64,000 nucleotides of DNA, from positions 186,001 to 250,000 of the forward strand of contig NZ_AQWN01000004.1 in the NCBI RefSeq assembly GCF_000376385.1, in the 5' to 3' direction. The notes beneath the pieces are model-generated. The model saw only the letters and a list, made by a program, of their open reading frames with translations, ran no database searches and was not told the origin of the DNA. Each line of letters opens with the position of its first letter. Position 1 is the stretch's first letter. Positions 33,251 through 42,288 of the stretch are shown in pieces. The position numbers were made by a program, and so were the translations under genes. The stretch comes from Desulfurispora thermophila DSM 16022. GTDB taxonomy: Bacteria > Bacillota > Desulfotomaculia > Desulfotomaculales > Desulfurisporaceae.

Positions 33251-34345
33251 ATGGCCGGTGCAGTGGAAATCCCCGCCGGGGTGGAAGCGATCAAATTCAT
33301 AGCCATGACACCCAAAATGGCCTTTTCGCTGGTGGGCATTGGTTTTGTGGGGGGTATGCTCAGCGGTTTTTTGGGCTCGGGTGGCGCTTTTATTATGACT
33401 CCGGCCATGATGAGCCTGGGAATACCCGGCATTATGGCCGTGGCCGCTAACATTACCCACAAGTTCGGCAAGGCCATCATGGGTTCCAAAAAACACGGTG
33501 AATATGGCAATGTGGACAAGCGCATGGGGCTGGTAATGTTCATCGCCCTCTTTATTGGTGTTAAGCTGGCTGTGACGTTGAGTAAAAGTATTCTGGCCAA
33601 AGCGGGTACGGCTGGCTCCAACCTGTACATCAGCTTGATGTTTGTGGGTATCTTGACCTGGGTGGCCTGGTTTATGTACCGCGACATCAAACGGGCGGCG
33701 GCAGGAGGTGTACCCTCCCGGGGTGGTCTGGCGGATAAAATTGGCAAGCTGAATATCCCGCCCATGATCCACTTTAAGGTGGCCGGTGTGCGCTGCTCGC
33801 TCTGGTTGGCCCTGCTGGTGGGGTTGGCGACCGGATTTTTGGCCGGTACAATTGGTGTGGGCGGCTTTATCGGTGTGCCGGCCATGATCTACCTGTTGGG
33901 CGTGCCCACCTATGTGGCGGCCGGTACCGAGCTTTTTTTGGCCATCTTTTCCGGTATGCAGGGTGCCTACCTCTACGCCATCAGCGGTTTGGTGGACCTG
34001 CGCATTACTCTGTTGCTTTATGTAGGTTCACTGGTGGGGTTGACCATTGGTGCGGTGGGCACCAGAGTGGTGCGGGGCAGCCAGATCAAGCTGGCCATGG
34101 TCTGCATCATAGCCATGGTGGCCGTCAGCCGGGCCATGATGGTGCCCAAATATTTGGCTGATATGAAAATCATTGTGCTGAGCAATCAGGCCGGCAACTG
34201 GGTTACGATCGCCAGCAATATATTCCTGTATGGTAGCGGTTTGATTGGCTGTGCCCTGATTATTTACTGGATGTTCCAGGCCTGGCAACGGGCCCGGAAG
34301 GTTGAAGCTGGAGCGGTGCGCACAGGTGCCGTGGTCGAGAACTAA
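33251..34345 (+). CDS. TauE/SafE-family permease of module B (364 residues)
   Basis: ATG 33251 after GGGAGGAGTG. It is almost the same protein as module A over the first 300 residues, including MAGAVEIP at the start, the two Gly-rich repeats, and YLLGVPTYVAAGTELFLAIF. It differs mainly in the last 60 residues (LADMKIIVLSNQAGNWVTIAS). Both the protein and its promoter region were duplicated together. Substrates may differ through the C-terminus. Confidence 0.82.
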   Translation: MAGAVEIPAGVEAIKFIAMTPKMAFSLVGIGFVGGMLSGFLGSGGAFIMTPAMMSLGIPGIMAVAANITHKFGKAIMGSKKHGEYGNVDKRMGLVMFIALFIGVKLAVTLSKSILAKAGTAGSNLYISLMFVGILTWVAWFMYRDIKRAAAGGVPSRGGLADKIGKLNIPPMIHFKVAGVRCSLWLALLVGLATGFLAGTIGVGGFIGVPAMIYLLGVPTYVAAGTELFLAIFSGMQGAYLYAISGLVDLRITLLLYVGSLVGLTIGAVGTRVVRGSQIKLAMVCIIAMVAVSRAMMVPKYLADMKIIVLSNQAGNWVTIASNIFLYGSGLIGCALIIYWMFQAWQRARKVEAGAVRTGAVVEN

Positions 34346-34410
34346 CAGTAGGGGTAAGTTATCTGTACTCAGGAGAAATAAATTAGGGTGCGGGAGTATT
34401 GAGCACCATG

Positions 34411-34441
34411 GCCGGGCAGTAAGGGCTCTGTCCGGCTTTTT
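34411..34441 (+). terminator. Intrinsic terminator of TauE module B
   Basis: GCCGG-G-CAG (34411-34419) pairs with CTG-T-CCGGC (34428-34436), then TTTTT. The rest of the 291-bp gap up to 34636 has no gene. Confidence 0.7.
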
Positions 34442-34636
34442 GCTTTGCTCTGAAAACCTTGCAGGGAGATGAATGTTAACTGCTACTTCTGACACGGTGT
34501 AGGCGGTAAACAGGTATTTTTGAACGGTTTTGGTTTGCGGTAATGGGTGATATGGGGAATTAATAACAGAGAGGAAGTCTACTGGTTTGATGGCGGAAAA
34601 TAAGTTAAAATAATAAATGTGCAGGGGGTGAGCATT

Positions 34637-36448
34637 ATGAAACGCAGTTTTACCAACAGGTTGCTCATCCTGGTCTTTTTGCTTTTGACCATCCCGCTTT
34701 TGTTAACCGTCTACATGCTGCAGATTATCAAAAACAGCGAAATTTCCCTGCTGGAAGAGCAAAAATCCCGCTTAAGCCATGTTGCCTATCTCTTTGAACA
34801 GCAGATCCCCTTCAGCCTGCGCGATTACATTGTGGATAGCAATTTGTCCCGCGCCGACCGCAGTGCCCGGGCGGCGGCCATTGGCAATGTAGTCAACAAG
34901 GTGATTAACGACCTGCGCCAGCAGTACCCCGATGTGCACCTGGGTTTTTACTGCCGGGATGTGGACATTTTTTACGATGGTACCAACCGGCAGTGGGAAA
35001 ACTATTCCCTGCGGCGCAAGAAGGCCTTCGACGAGGTGATCCAGCGTAGCCAACCGCTGGAAGTGAATGTGGGGGAGCAGGAAGGTGGCATAGTGGAGAT
35101 CTACCGGCCCTTTATCAAAAAGGGCCAGATTGAAGGGGTAATCCGCTCGGCGGAATATCTATCTGAAACGGGTTTTTATGGTAAGCGGCGCAGTGTGGAG
35201 CGCATAGTATATACACTGGTGATTATTATTGTCCTGCTGGGTGTGGGCGGGGCGCTGGTCATCTTTCGCCAGCTGGTAACCCAGGTGGAACACATCAAAG
35301 AAGGGGTGCGGCAGCTTTCCCGGGATCTGCACCAAAAAATTCCCGCCCTGCCCGGTGAACTGGGTGAGATAGTCAGCGCGGTGAACGGTTTCGCCCGGCG
35401 CATTGCCGAACTGAACCTGTACAATGAAACCATGCTGGCGGCCATTGACGACGGCATTGTGGTGGTGAACAACGCCGGACAGGTGATGATTGCCAACAAG
35501 GCGGCCAGCACCATGTTCGCCCTGCCGGAGGAAACGGCGGGCGTAAATTATAAAGACCTGTTGCCTCCCGACAGTCCTTTTAGCAGTTTAATCGAGCGCA
35601 CGCTGGCCGAGGGCAGAAGCCGGCAGGACGTGCAGGTGGACTGGCGGGACCAGCAGCACGGCACCAGACATTTTCTGGTGAGCACAGCTGTGCTGGTGGA
35701 ACCGCAGGGGCACAGCATTGGTGCCGTGCTGAGTTGCCGGGAGGTGACCGAATACCGCCGCCTGCAGGAAAATGTGCAGCGGCAGGAGCGGCTGGCCGCT
35801 CTGGGTAAACTGGTGGCCGGGGTGGCGCACGAAATTCGCAACCCGCTCACCTCGATCAACTGTTATATTCAGCACTGGCAGGATCACCACCAGCCCTCGC
35901 CCCGCGCTCTGGCCACTGTGCAGCGGGAGATTAACCGGCTGGATAATATTGTGGATCAATTGTTATATTTTACCAAGCCGGCGGAAGCACAGTTCGTATC
36001 ATACGACTTAAACGCTCTGGTGCAAAATGTGCTGGCTTTTTTCCAGGAAGTGTATCACGGTAAGTTTAACCTGGTCACCAGGCTGGCATCGCAGCTGCCA
36101 ATGGTCTGGCTGGATCCGGAGCAGATCGAACGGGTGCTGGGTAATATTATTTTCAATGCTCTGCAGGCCATTGCCGAGGGCGGCAATATTACCGTGACCA
36201 CGGGCCGGGCTGGCGAGCAGATGGTTTTTGTCAGCATTGCTGATGATGGCTGTGGCATTGCCCGGGAGCATTTGCCCCGCCTTTTTGATCCTTTTTACAC
36301 CACCAGGCCCAAGGGTACCGGTCTGGGGCTGGCCATAGCCCATGAAATAGTCAAGGCGCACGGCGGGCGCATCGAGGTGCAGAGCGAGCCGGGCGAGGGA
36401 ACCTGCTTTACAATCTATCTGCCGGTCAGGGGGGATGATGCCAGTTGA
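34637..36448 (+). CDS. Membrane sensor histidine kinase (NtrB/AtoS-like)
   Basis: 603 residues from ATG 34637 (CAGGGGGTGAG). TM1 is about residues 9-30 and TM2 about 195-218, with an extracytoplasmic sensor domain of about 160 residues between. Then come HAMP, a PAS domain (about 265-375), HisKA with His398 in [11 protein letters not shown], and an ATPase domain with [21 protein letters not shown]. This architecture is typical of kinases that pair with sigma-54 activators. Its stop overlaps the TTG of the regulator gene. Confidence 0.88.
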   Translation: MKRSFTNRLLILVFLLLTIPLLLTVYMLQIIKNSEISLLEEQKSRLSHVAYLFEQQIPFSLRDYIVDSNLSRADRSARAAAIGNVVNKVINDLRQQYPDVHLGFYCRDVDIFYDGTNRQWENYSLRRKKAFDEVIQRSQPLEVNVGEQEGGIVEIYRPFIKKGQIEGVIRSAEYLSETGFYGKRRSVERIVYTLVIIIVLLGVGGALVIFRQLVTQVEHIKEGVRQLSRDLHQKIPALPGELGEIVSAVNGFARRIAELNLYNETMLAAIDDGIVVVNNAGQVMIANKAASTMFALPEETAGVNYKDLLPPDSPFSSLIERTLAEGRSRQDVQVDWRDQQHGTRHFLVSTAVLVEPQGHSIGAVLSCREVTEYRRLQENVQRQERLAALGKLVAGVAHEIRNPLTSINCYIQHWQDHHQPSPRALATVQREINRLDNIVDQLLYFTKPAEAQFVSYDLNALVQNVLAFFQEVYHGKFNLVTRLASQLPMVWLDPEQIERVLGNIIFNALQAIAEGGNITVTTGRAGEQMVFVSIADDGCGIAREHLPRLFDPFYTTRPKGTGLGLAIAHEIVKAHGGRIEVQSEPGEGTCFTIYLPVRGDDAS

Positions 36449-37809
36449 GCAAGCTCATTCTGGTTGTCGATGATGAGCGCGGCGTGCGTGATGCTTTAAA
36501 GGATATCTTGTCTGATTACGGTTACCAGGTGGAGTGTGCCACCAACGGCCGGGAAGGTCTGCAAAAAATTCAAGAATTAAACCCTGCTGTCGTGCTCCTG
36601 GATATCAGAATGCCCGAAATGGACGGCATTGCCGTGCTGGAAATAATTAATAGGACCGGGCAGCAGGTCCCCATCATTTTGATGACGGCATACGGCTCCA
36701 CCCAGACCACCATTGAGGCCATGAAACTGGGTGCTTTTGATTATTTAACCAAGCCGTTGCAGATAAACGAGCTGGTATCGGTACTGCGCAAAGCGGTGGA
36801 GGTCAAGCAGCTCATTGATAATCAGGTTGGCGATACGAACGGGCGACAGCAGGAGCTGGAGGGCGATGTCATGATTGGCATGTCGCCGGCCATGCAAAAT
36901 GTTTACAAAACCATCGGCCGGGTGGCCAACAGCAACGCCAGTGTGCTGATCCGGGGCGAGAGCGGCACGGGCAAGGAACTGGTGGCCAAGGCCATCCACT
37001 ACCACAGCGTGCGCAAGGACCGGCCTTTTGTCAAGATCAACTGCGCTTCCATCCCGGAGAGCCTGCTGGAGAGCGAGCTGTTCGGCTATGAGAAGGGTGC
37101 TTTCACCGGAGCCACCACGAGCAAGCCGGGAAAATTTGAGCTGGCCCACCGGGGCACGCTGTTTCTGGATGAAATCGCCGAGATGAAGGCCTCCCTGCAG
37201 GCCAAGCTGCTCCGGGTGCTGCAGGAGCGGGAAATCGAGCGGGTGGGCGGTACGGAAACCATTAAAATTGATGTGCGGATCATTTCGGCCACCAACCAGG
37301 AGCTGGAGAAATGCATCGAGGAGGGCACATTCCGGGAGGACCTGTATTACCGCCTCAATGTGGTGGAAATTACCCTGCCGCCGCTGCGGGAACGCAAAGA
37401 AGACATTCCCGCTCTGGTGCAGCACATCATCAGCTACAGCAACCGGGAGTACAAAAAGCATGTGCAGGGCGTGGCGGAAGATGCAATGAAGATGCTGATG
37501 GCCTACAACTGGCCCGGTAATATCCGGGAGCTGAAAAATGTCTGCGAAAGAGCTGTGCTCATGTCCACCGGGCCGCTGATCACACCCGCCGACCTGCCGC
37601 GCAATTTGCAAAAGAGCTCCCGCCAGTTCGGCTGGCTTAGCGACCTGGCGGGCAGCTCGTTTAAAGAGATCATGGCCGAAGTGGAAAGGGAAGTGATCAT
37701 CAGGGCGCTGGAGGAAAACAACTGGAACCGCTCCGCGGCCGCCCAGGCCCTGAAGATGAACCGCAGCTCGCTGTACGCCAAGATGAAAGAGCTGGGCATT
37801 ATTGAATAA
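36445..37809 (+). CDS. NtrC-family sigma-54-dependent response regulator
   Basis: 454 residues. TTG 36445 overlaps the kinase stop by 4 bp and has GGGGGGATGA upstream. The receiver domain has Asp53 (LLDIRMPEMDG). AAA+ Walker A GESGTGKE is near 171, the sigma-54-contacting GAFTGA loop near 218, and GTLFLDEIAEM is Walker B. A C-terminal Fis-type HTH reads NWNRSAAAQALKMNRSSLYAKMKELG. With sigma-54 it is the evident activator for promoters at 29737 and 32898. Those two are the only clear -24/-12 sites I found in the window. Confidence 0.93.
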   Translation: MSKLILVVDDERGVRDALKDILSDYGYQVECATNGREGLQKIQELNPAVVLLDIRMPEMDGIAVLEIINRTGQQVPIILMTAYGSTQTTIEAMKLGAFDYLTKPLQINELVSVLRKAVEVKQLIDNQVGDTNGRQQELEGDVMIGMSPAMQNVYKTIGRVANSNASVLIRGESGTGKELVAKAIHYHSVRKDRPFVKINCASIPESLLESELFGYEKGAFTGATTSKPGKFELAHRGTLFLDEIAEMKASLQAKLLRVLQEREIERVGGTETIKIDVRIISATNQELEKCIEEGTFREDLYYRLNVVEITLPPLRERKEDIPALVQHIISYSNREYKKHVQGVAEDAMKMLMAYNWPGNIRELKNVCERAVLMSTGPLITPADLPRNLQKSSRQFGWLSDLAGSSFKEIMAEVEREVIIRALEENNWNRSAAAQALKMNRSSLYAKMKELGIIE

Positions 37810-37869
37810 TACGATGTGTTGTCAGCTCCCGGATTTCCCCCACGGAGAAATGACAAAGGAAGGGATACT

Positions 37870-38367
37870 ATGCGCCGCATGCTTGCTGTCAAGCAAATCA
37901 TGGTGCCATTGTCCGAATATCCGGTGATCAGCGAGCAGGCCACCGTCCGGCAGGCCATGGATGTGTTGCGCAGTTTTTTTCATCAGCGGCACGGGGTCTG
38001 GTACGGCTTCTGGTCGCTGCTGGTGCTGGACAGGACCGGCCGACCGGCCGGAATCCTGACGCTGCGCGGCTTTTTGAAGGCGCTGCAACTGCAGCGGACG
38101 CTGGAGATTGTTTTCCGCGGCGGCGATCCCACCGGACTGTTCATGTCCGGCCTTTTTGATCAAAAAATGGCCATCACGGTGCGCAATATCATGCGCCCCA
38201 TCAGACAGGTCTGGGTGAGCCAGGAAGAAAACATTCTGGCCGCAGCCCTGCGCATGCTGAGTAAAAATGTCAATTCCCTGCCCGTTTTTGCCGGGGAGGA
38301 ACTGGTGGGCATCCTGCGCACCGTGGATCTGTTCTGGTACATCGGTGAACTGTTGGAGGATGCTTAA
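37870..38367 (+). CDS. Two-CBS-domain protein (second copy)
   Basis: 165 residues, same length as the copy at 32170 and aligned along its length: QIMVPLSEYPVI, AGILTLRGFLKAL, IRNIMRP-like VRNIMRPIRQVWV, and NVNSLPVFAGEELVGILRTVDLF. ATG with AAAGGAAGGG. It is in line with the two-component genes, so it likely belongs to the same operon. It ends one base before the convergent rtcB stop, with no terminator between. Confidence 0.8.
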   Translation: MRRMLAVKQIMVPLSEYPVISEQATVRQAMDVLRSFFHQRHGVWYGFWSLLVLDRTGRPAGILTLRGFLKALQLQRTLEIVFRGGDPTGLFMSGLFDQKMAITVRNIMRPIRQVWVSQEENILAAALRMLSKNVNSLPVFAGEELVGILRTVDLFWYIGELLEDA

Positions 38368-38368
38368 A

Positions 38369-39790
38369 TCAATCCTTACCCTTGATCACAGCCAGGGGTC
38401 GCAGGCGCGCCACAGGGCGGGCCAGGCCGCTGGCTACCAGCGTTTCCACCACCAGGTCGATGTCTTTGTAGGCATCGGGTGCTTCGTCCACCAGCTCCCG
38501 GTAGTTTCTGCTGCTCAACAGCACCTCGCCCATGCTCTCCGCAAAGCGCTGGGCACTGATCTGCTGGCCGGCGGCGGTACGGGAAAGCACCCGGCCGGCG
38601 CCGTGGCTGACCGAATAAAATGTTTCGGCTGCCTTTTCCGTCCCCACCAGGACATAGGAAGCCGTGCCCATGCTGCCCGGTAGCAGCACGGGGTGGCCGG
38701 TTTTGCGGTAGGCCGGCGGGTTCTGGGAGTGGCCGGGCGGCAGGGCCCGGGTGGCCCCTTTGCGGTGTACCAGTACCTGCCGGCCGGCGTGGGTTTCCCA
38801 TTTGGCAATGTTGTGGGCCACGTCGTAGACCAGGTCCAGGCCCATTTTCTCTTCCTGCTCGGCCAGCACGTCGCGGAAAGCGGCCCGCACATCGTGGGTG
38901 ATCACCTGGCGGTTGGCAAAGGCGAAATTCACGGCGCAGGCCATGGCCGCATAATAGCGTTGCCCTTCCGGTGACTGGGCCGGTGCGCAGGCCAGCCCCT
39001 TGGCCGGCAGCTGGATGCCGTACTTTTGCCCCGCCGGCAGAAGATCCCGGCTATAGTCGGTGCAGATCTGGTGGCCAAAGCCCCGGCTGCCGGTGTGGAT
39101 CATTACCGCCAGCGTTCCTTTTGGCAGGCCAAAGGAGGCGGCCGTGACCGGGTCGAATATTTCCTCCACAGCCTGCAGTTCTATGAAGTGATTGCCGCCG
39201 CCCAGGGTGCCCAGTTGCACCGCCCCCCGGCTCCGGGCTTGGGGGCTGGTCGCGCTTAAGTTCGCTCCCGGCAGGCAACCCCCTTCTTCTATGTGCCGTA
39301 AATCCGCCGGGCGGCCGTAGCCGTGGCGCACTATGCCCGGCGCGCCGGTGTAGACCACTTCCTGAAAAATTTTTTCGGTGATGCCCTTGTGCCGGCTTTT
39401 CTTGCCCGTACCGGTGGGGACGTATTCTTCTATGCGCTGGATGAGCCTGCGCAGCACGGGTTTGTCCAGGTCGGCCGCCGGGATGCGGGTGCTCAGCAGG
39501 CGCACGCCGCAGTTGATGTCCATGCCCACCGCCCCGGCCGAGATGACGCCGTCCGGGCGGGTGGCCATCACGCCGCCGATGGGCAGACCAAAGCCTTCAT
39601 GGATGTCGGGCATGCCACAGACCGGCTCCAGCACGCCGGGCAGGCAGGCGGCATCGGCCAGCTGTTTTAATGAGGCGTCTTTGTAGACCAGGGGCAGGAG
39701 CCGGGGGCTTAAATAAACCACCGCGTTTACCCGCATATCACCCCGGCGCTCCAGAACATATTTGTAGGGCGAAATCTTTGTAAGTTCCAT
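38369..39790 (-). CDS. rtcB: RtcB-family RNA ligase
   Basis: 473 residues. Start at 39790, with AATGGAGGTTATACTT upstream; an in-frame ATG 15 bp earlier sits on the ribosome site. It joins 2',3'-cyclic phosphate and 5'-OH RNA ends using GTP and Mn. Conserved metal-site segments are visible: PDIHEGFGLPIGG, VGMDINCGVRLL, LGTLGGGNHFIE, IHTGSRGFGHQI and, near the end, SHGAGRVLSRT containing the guanylylated His. It is 14 bp downstream of hemZ. Confidence 0.92.
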   Translation of the reverse strand: MELTKISPYKYVLERRGDMRVNAVVYLSPRLLPLVYKDASLKQLADAACLPGVLEPVCGMPDIHEGFGLPIGGVMATRPDGVISAGAVGMDINCGVRLLSTRIPAADLDKPVLRRLIQRIEEYVPTGTGKKSRHKGITEKIFQEVVYTGAPGIVRHGYGRPADLRHIEEGGCLPGANLSATSPQARSRGAVQLGTLGGGNHFIELQAVEEIFDPVTAASFGLPKGTLAVMIHTGSRGFGHQICTDYSRDLLPAGQKYGIQLPAKGLACAPAQSPEGQRYYAAMACAVNFAFANRQVITHDVRAAFRDVLAEQEEKMGLDLVYDVAHNIAKWETHAGRQVLVHRKGATRALPPGHSQNPPAYRKTGHPVLLPGSMGTASYVLVGTEKAAETFYSVSHGAGRVLSRTAAGQQISAQRFAESMGEVLLSSRNYRELVDEAPDAYKDIDLVVETLVASGLARPVARLRPLAVIKGKD

Positions 39791-39804
39791 AAGTATAACC
39801 TCCA

Positions 39805-41397
39805 TTAGGATATATGCCCGAAGTGGCTTTCCAGCAAGGCCAACTGGCGCCGGATGATCTGGTCAATCCTTTCAATATACACAGCCGGCTCTTTGGGACT
39901 GTAGGTGCTGGTGAGGTACCAGTCGTCATAGCGCACCCATTTGCTGCCCGCTCCGCAGCCCAACCCCAGAATGGTCTGCCTTTCCTCAATGATCTGGATG
40001 TTGTAGATGCAGGTGTGGCCGGGCTGGGTGTAGCCTGTATTTTCCTGCTGCCCCAGGATGCGCTTTTGCCGGTACAGGTAATAGGGCGCGTATCCCCGTT
40101 GCTGCAGGAAAAAGTGGGTGGCATTGTGCATTTGTTGCACCGTGCTGTCGGAGGGCAACTCCATTCGTTGCCCGCTCTGCATCAAAAGCGAGGCCCGCTT
40201 CAAAGCCAGAGTGTGCACGCTGATGTTTTCCGGTTCGAGGTTGGTTACCTGTTGCATTGTGTCCTGCACCTGTTCAACTCCTTCACCCGGCAGGCCCACA
40301 ATTACGTCCATATTCAGGCAGGGGAAGTGCAAAGCGCGGGCCCGTTCCACGGCGCGCAGCACGTCTTCCCGGCTGTGCCCGCGGCCGATGGCGCGCAGTG
40401 TGGTATCGTGCATGCTCTGGGGATTGATGCTGAGGCGGTTTGCCCCGGCGTCCCGGCACAGGCGGAGAATTTCCTCCGTGAGCGTTTCGGGCCGGCCGCC
40501 CTCCACTGTGAATTCCTCCACTCCCTGCGGGCAAAGGCAACGGTTGATAAGTTCTAATATTTCAGCCAGCTGGGCGGGGGCCAGGCTGGTGGGCGTGCCG
40601 CCACCCAGGTACAGCGTTTGCACGCGCACACCCAGACGGGCCAGAGCCCTGCCTGTTTCCCGGATTTCCCGCTTCAGGCATTCTACAAAGGGTTGCACAT
40701 AGCGGGCTCCCGCTTTAATGCTGTAGGAGGGGAAGGAGCAGTACAGGCAGCGGCTGGGACAGAAGGGTATGCCGATGTAAATGCTCACTGTGCGCTGCAG
40801 CGCTTGTGGTACCAGATAGGCGCGCTGCCGGGCGGTTACTTCCAGCAAGAGGGCGGTTTTCTCCCGGCTTAAAGCGTAGTCCTGTTCCAGCATCAAGCCC
40901 GCCCGCTGTGGGGACAGGCCGCTGTCCAGCAGCCGGTGCACCACCTTGGTGGGGCGGATGCCCGTAAAAATGCCCCAGGGTGTGGGGCTGCCGCCGTTGT
41001 GCTTTTCCAGCAGCCGGTAGGCCAGCAGTCTGGCCAGACGGCGGGTGGTGTTGGCCGGGTCTTCGCCCCGGTCAATGGTGGCACACGCGCTGTCCCGGAT
41101 TGTGACACCGGGAAGCAGTAGCGTTCCCTTAAGGCATATTTGTGGCCTGTCGCCCTCTTGAGTTTGGGCAGCGGGTTCCACAATTAATGATAGGGCTGTG
41201 GTTTCTTTATTTTTCTCTGGTGGTGCCGCGAGACTACCGCCGGTTACCGGGGGAGGGTCCGGCAGGATTTTCGTGGCGGCTACGGGCACAGGTGGCAGTT
41301 GGCTGGCACTGGTGAACTGCGCGGCCGGGTAGAACACCCGGCAGATGTCCTGCACGCCAGGTTTCAGCTGTTCGGACATGATCAAATTTATCTGCAT
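39805..41397 (-). CDS. hemZ: Coproporphyrinogen dehydrogenase-like radical SAM protein (HemZ)
   Basis: 530 residues from ATG at 41397 (AAAGGA upstream); the TTG at 41415 is less likely. A 190-residue N-terminal region with GIFTGIRPTK and TALLLEVTARQ, typical of HemZ, precedes the radical-SAM core with CPSRCLYC about residue 215. A LYLGGGTPTSL stretch and GLPGEGVEQVQDTM follow. It is an oxygen-independent coproporphyrinogen oxidase relative. True HemZ activity is debated. Confidence 0.85.
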   Translation of the reverse strand: MQINLIMSEQLKPGVQDICRVFYPAAQFTSASQLPPVPVAATKILPDPPPVTGGSLAAPPEKNKETTALSLIVEPAAQTQEGDRPQICLKGTLLLPGVTIRDSACATIDRGEDPANTTRRLARLLAYRLLEKHNGGSPTPWGIFTGIRPTKVVHRLLDSGLSPQRAGLMLEQDYALSREKTALLLEVTARQRAYLVPQALQRTVSIYIGIPFCPSRCLYCSFPSYSIKAGARYVQPFVECLKREIRETGRALARLGVRVQTLYLGGGTPTSLAPAQLAEILELINRCLCPQGVEEFTVEGGRPETLTEEILRLCRDAGANRLSINPQSMHDTTLRAIGRGHSREDVLRAVERARALHFPCLNMDVIVGLPGEGVEQVQDTMQQVTNLEPENISVHTLALKRASLLMQSGQRMELPSDSTVQQMHNATHFFLQQRGYAPYYLYRQKRILGQQENTGYTQPGHTCIYNIQIIEERQTILGLGCGAGSKWVRYDDWYLTSTYSPKEPAVYIERIDQIIRRQLALLESHFGHIS

Positions 41398-41518
41398 GGG
41401 CCAATCCTTTCGCAAATGATGTCGCGATATATTGTATCAAAAAACAGCCGGCAAGACAGCAATCGTATTTGGTTTTCCAGATTAGTGGGCAACTTGCAGA
41501 CTGCTCTTTTTTCGTTTG

Positions 41519-41574
41519 CCTGCCCGCTAAATTGGTTGCCAGCAAACAGGATGGCCTGTTGCCAGTCGGGCAGG
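41519..41574 (+). other. Long imperfect hairpin between hemZ and the 41663 gene
   Basis: CCTGCCCG (41519-41526) pairs with CGGGCAGG (41567-41574). Inside, GCAAACAGG pairs with CCTGTTGC around ATGG. There is a direct repeat TTGCCAG on both sides of the inner stem. No T-run follows on either strand, so it is not a terminator. Confidence 0.4.
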
Positions 41575-41611
41575 AATATGCGGTAAAAAGTAGAATACTT
41601 GCAGATAATTG

Positions 41612-41620
41612 TGCTATAAT
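41612..41620 (+). promoter_or_regulatory. Extended -10 promoter
   Basis: TGC-TATAAT (TG motif 41612-41613; TATAAT 41615-41620). No good -35. It lies 43 bp before the ATG at 41663. Confidence 0.45.
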
Positions 41621-41662
41621 ACACTGCACACCGCCCGGGGCAGGAAAGGAGAGGATGCGGGC

Positions 41663-41854
41663 ATGACCGTGAAAGAAGCCCTGACCGAGTGGCTGAAATA
41701 CAACAAGCAGCTGGTTTATGAAATGCGGGGCAGCAAAAGCAGCGAGTACAAGATGGGCTTTGCCGACGGTGTGGAAGCGGCGGTGGAGGCGCTGGAGGCT
41801 TACCTGGCCGATTTGCCCGAATACTGCGATATTTTAAAAGAAAGCGGCTATTAA
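41663..41854 (+). CDS. Small acidic/helical protein (paralog of 52951)
   Basis: 63 residues. ATG after AAAGGAGAGG. All-helical: MTVKEALTEWLKYNKQLVY, then YKMGFADGVEAAVEALEAYL. The G[FY]ADG[VI]E[AS]A core, the EW near residue 9 and even the leader GGAGAGGATGCGGGC are shared with the 54-residue gene at 52951. Not a family I know. The repetition in two loci argues that it is a real gene. Confidence 0.6.
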   Translation: MTVKEALTEWLKYNKQLVYEMRGSKSSEYKMGFADGVEAAVEALEAYLADLPEYCDILKESGY

Positions 41855-42016
41855 AAATCTGGGTGTCTTTGCCGCCTGTACCTTTTGTCGGTTGTACCGG
41901 ATTGTACGGGCGGCGGGACTGATCGCGGAGAGAGGAAAAGCCGGTGGTATCCATTTTGCGTGCGTAATGCATTGCCGAGCATAACGAAAGTTGGGAATCA
42001 TTTTTCCACGGGCGCT

Positions 42017-42072
42017 GTCCGGTCCAATTGGGGCGAGCCCGGTGCACAACCGGGCCTGGCAAGGGGCCGGAC
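42017..42072 (+). promoter_or_regulatory. Structured leader before the molybdenum cofactor genes
   Basis: GTCCGG-T-CC (42017-42025) pairs with GG-CCGGAC (42065-42072). Inside it, GCCCGGT (42037-42043) pairs perfectly with ACCGGGC (42049-42055). It ends 30 nt before the ATG of the small HTH gene. Moco and Wco riboswitches are known before such genes; I could not confirm the class. The rest of 41855-42102 holds no gene. Confidence 0.35.
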
Positions 42073-42102
42073 CAGGATGTTGTAATTAGGGAGGGCAAAA
42101 TA

Positions 42103-42288
42103 ATGGCGGAACAAGAACAACTGGAAAAATTGCGCACGGCTATCCGGGAGGCTGCCGCCGGCGGGCGCCTTTCCTGCCCGCTGGCTCGCCGCCTGGCGGA
42201 GGAGTTTCAGGTGCCGCCCCGCCGGGTGGGCGAAATGTGCAATGAAATGAAAATAAAAATCTACGCCTGTGAGCTGGGGTGTTTTTGA
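42103..42288 (+). CDS. Small HTH-like protein in the moeA operon
   Basis: 61 residues, ATG with AGGGAGGG. The sequence LSCPLARRLAEEFQVPPRRVGEMCNEMKIKI resembles a helix-turn-helix, and two Cys lie near the end (YACELGCF). Stop overlaps the ATG of moeA (TGATG), so they are co-translated. Its function is not known; it could control the operon. Confidence 0.6.
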   Translation: MAEQEQLEKLRTAIREAAAGGRLSCPLARRLAEEFQVPPRRVGEMCNEMKIKIYACELGCF

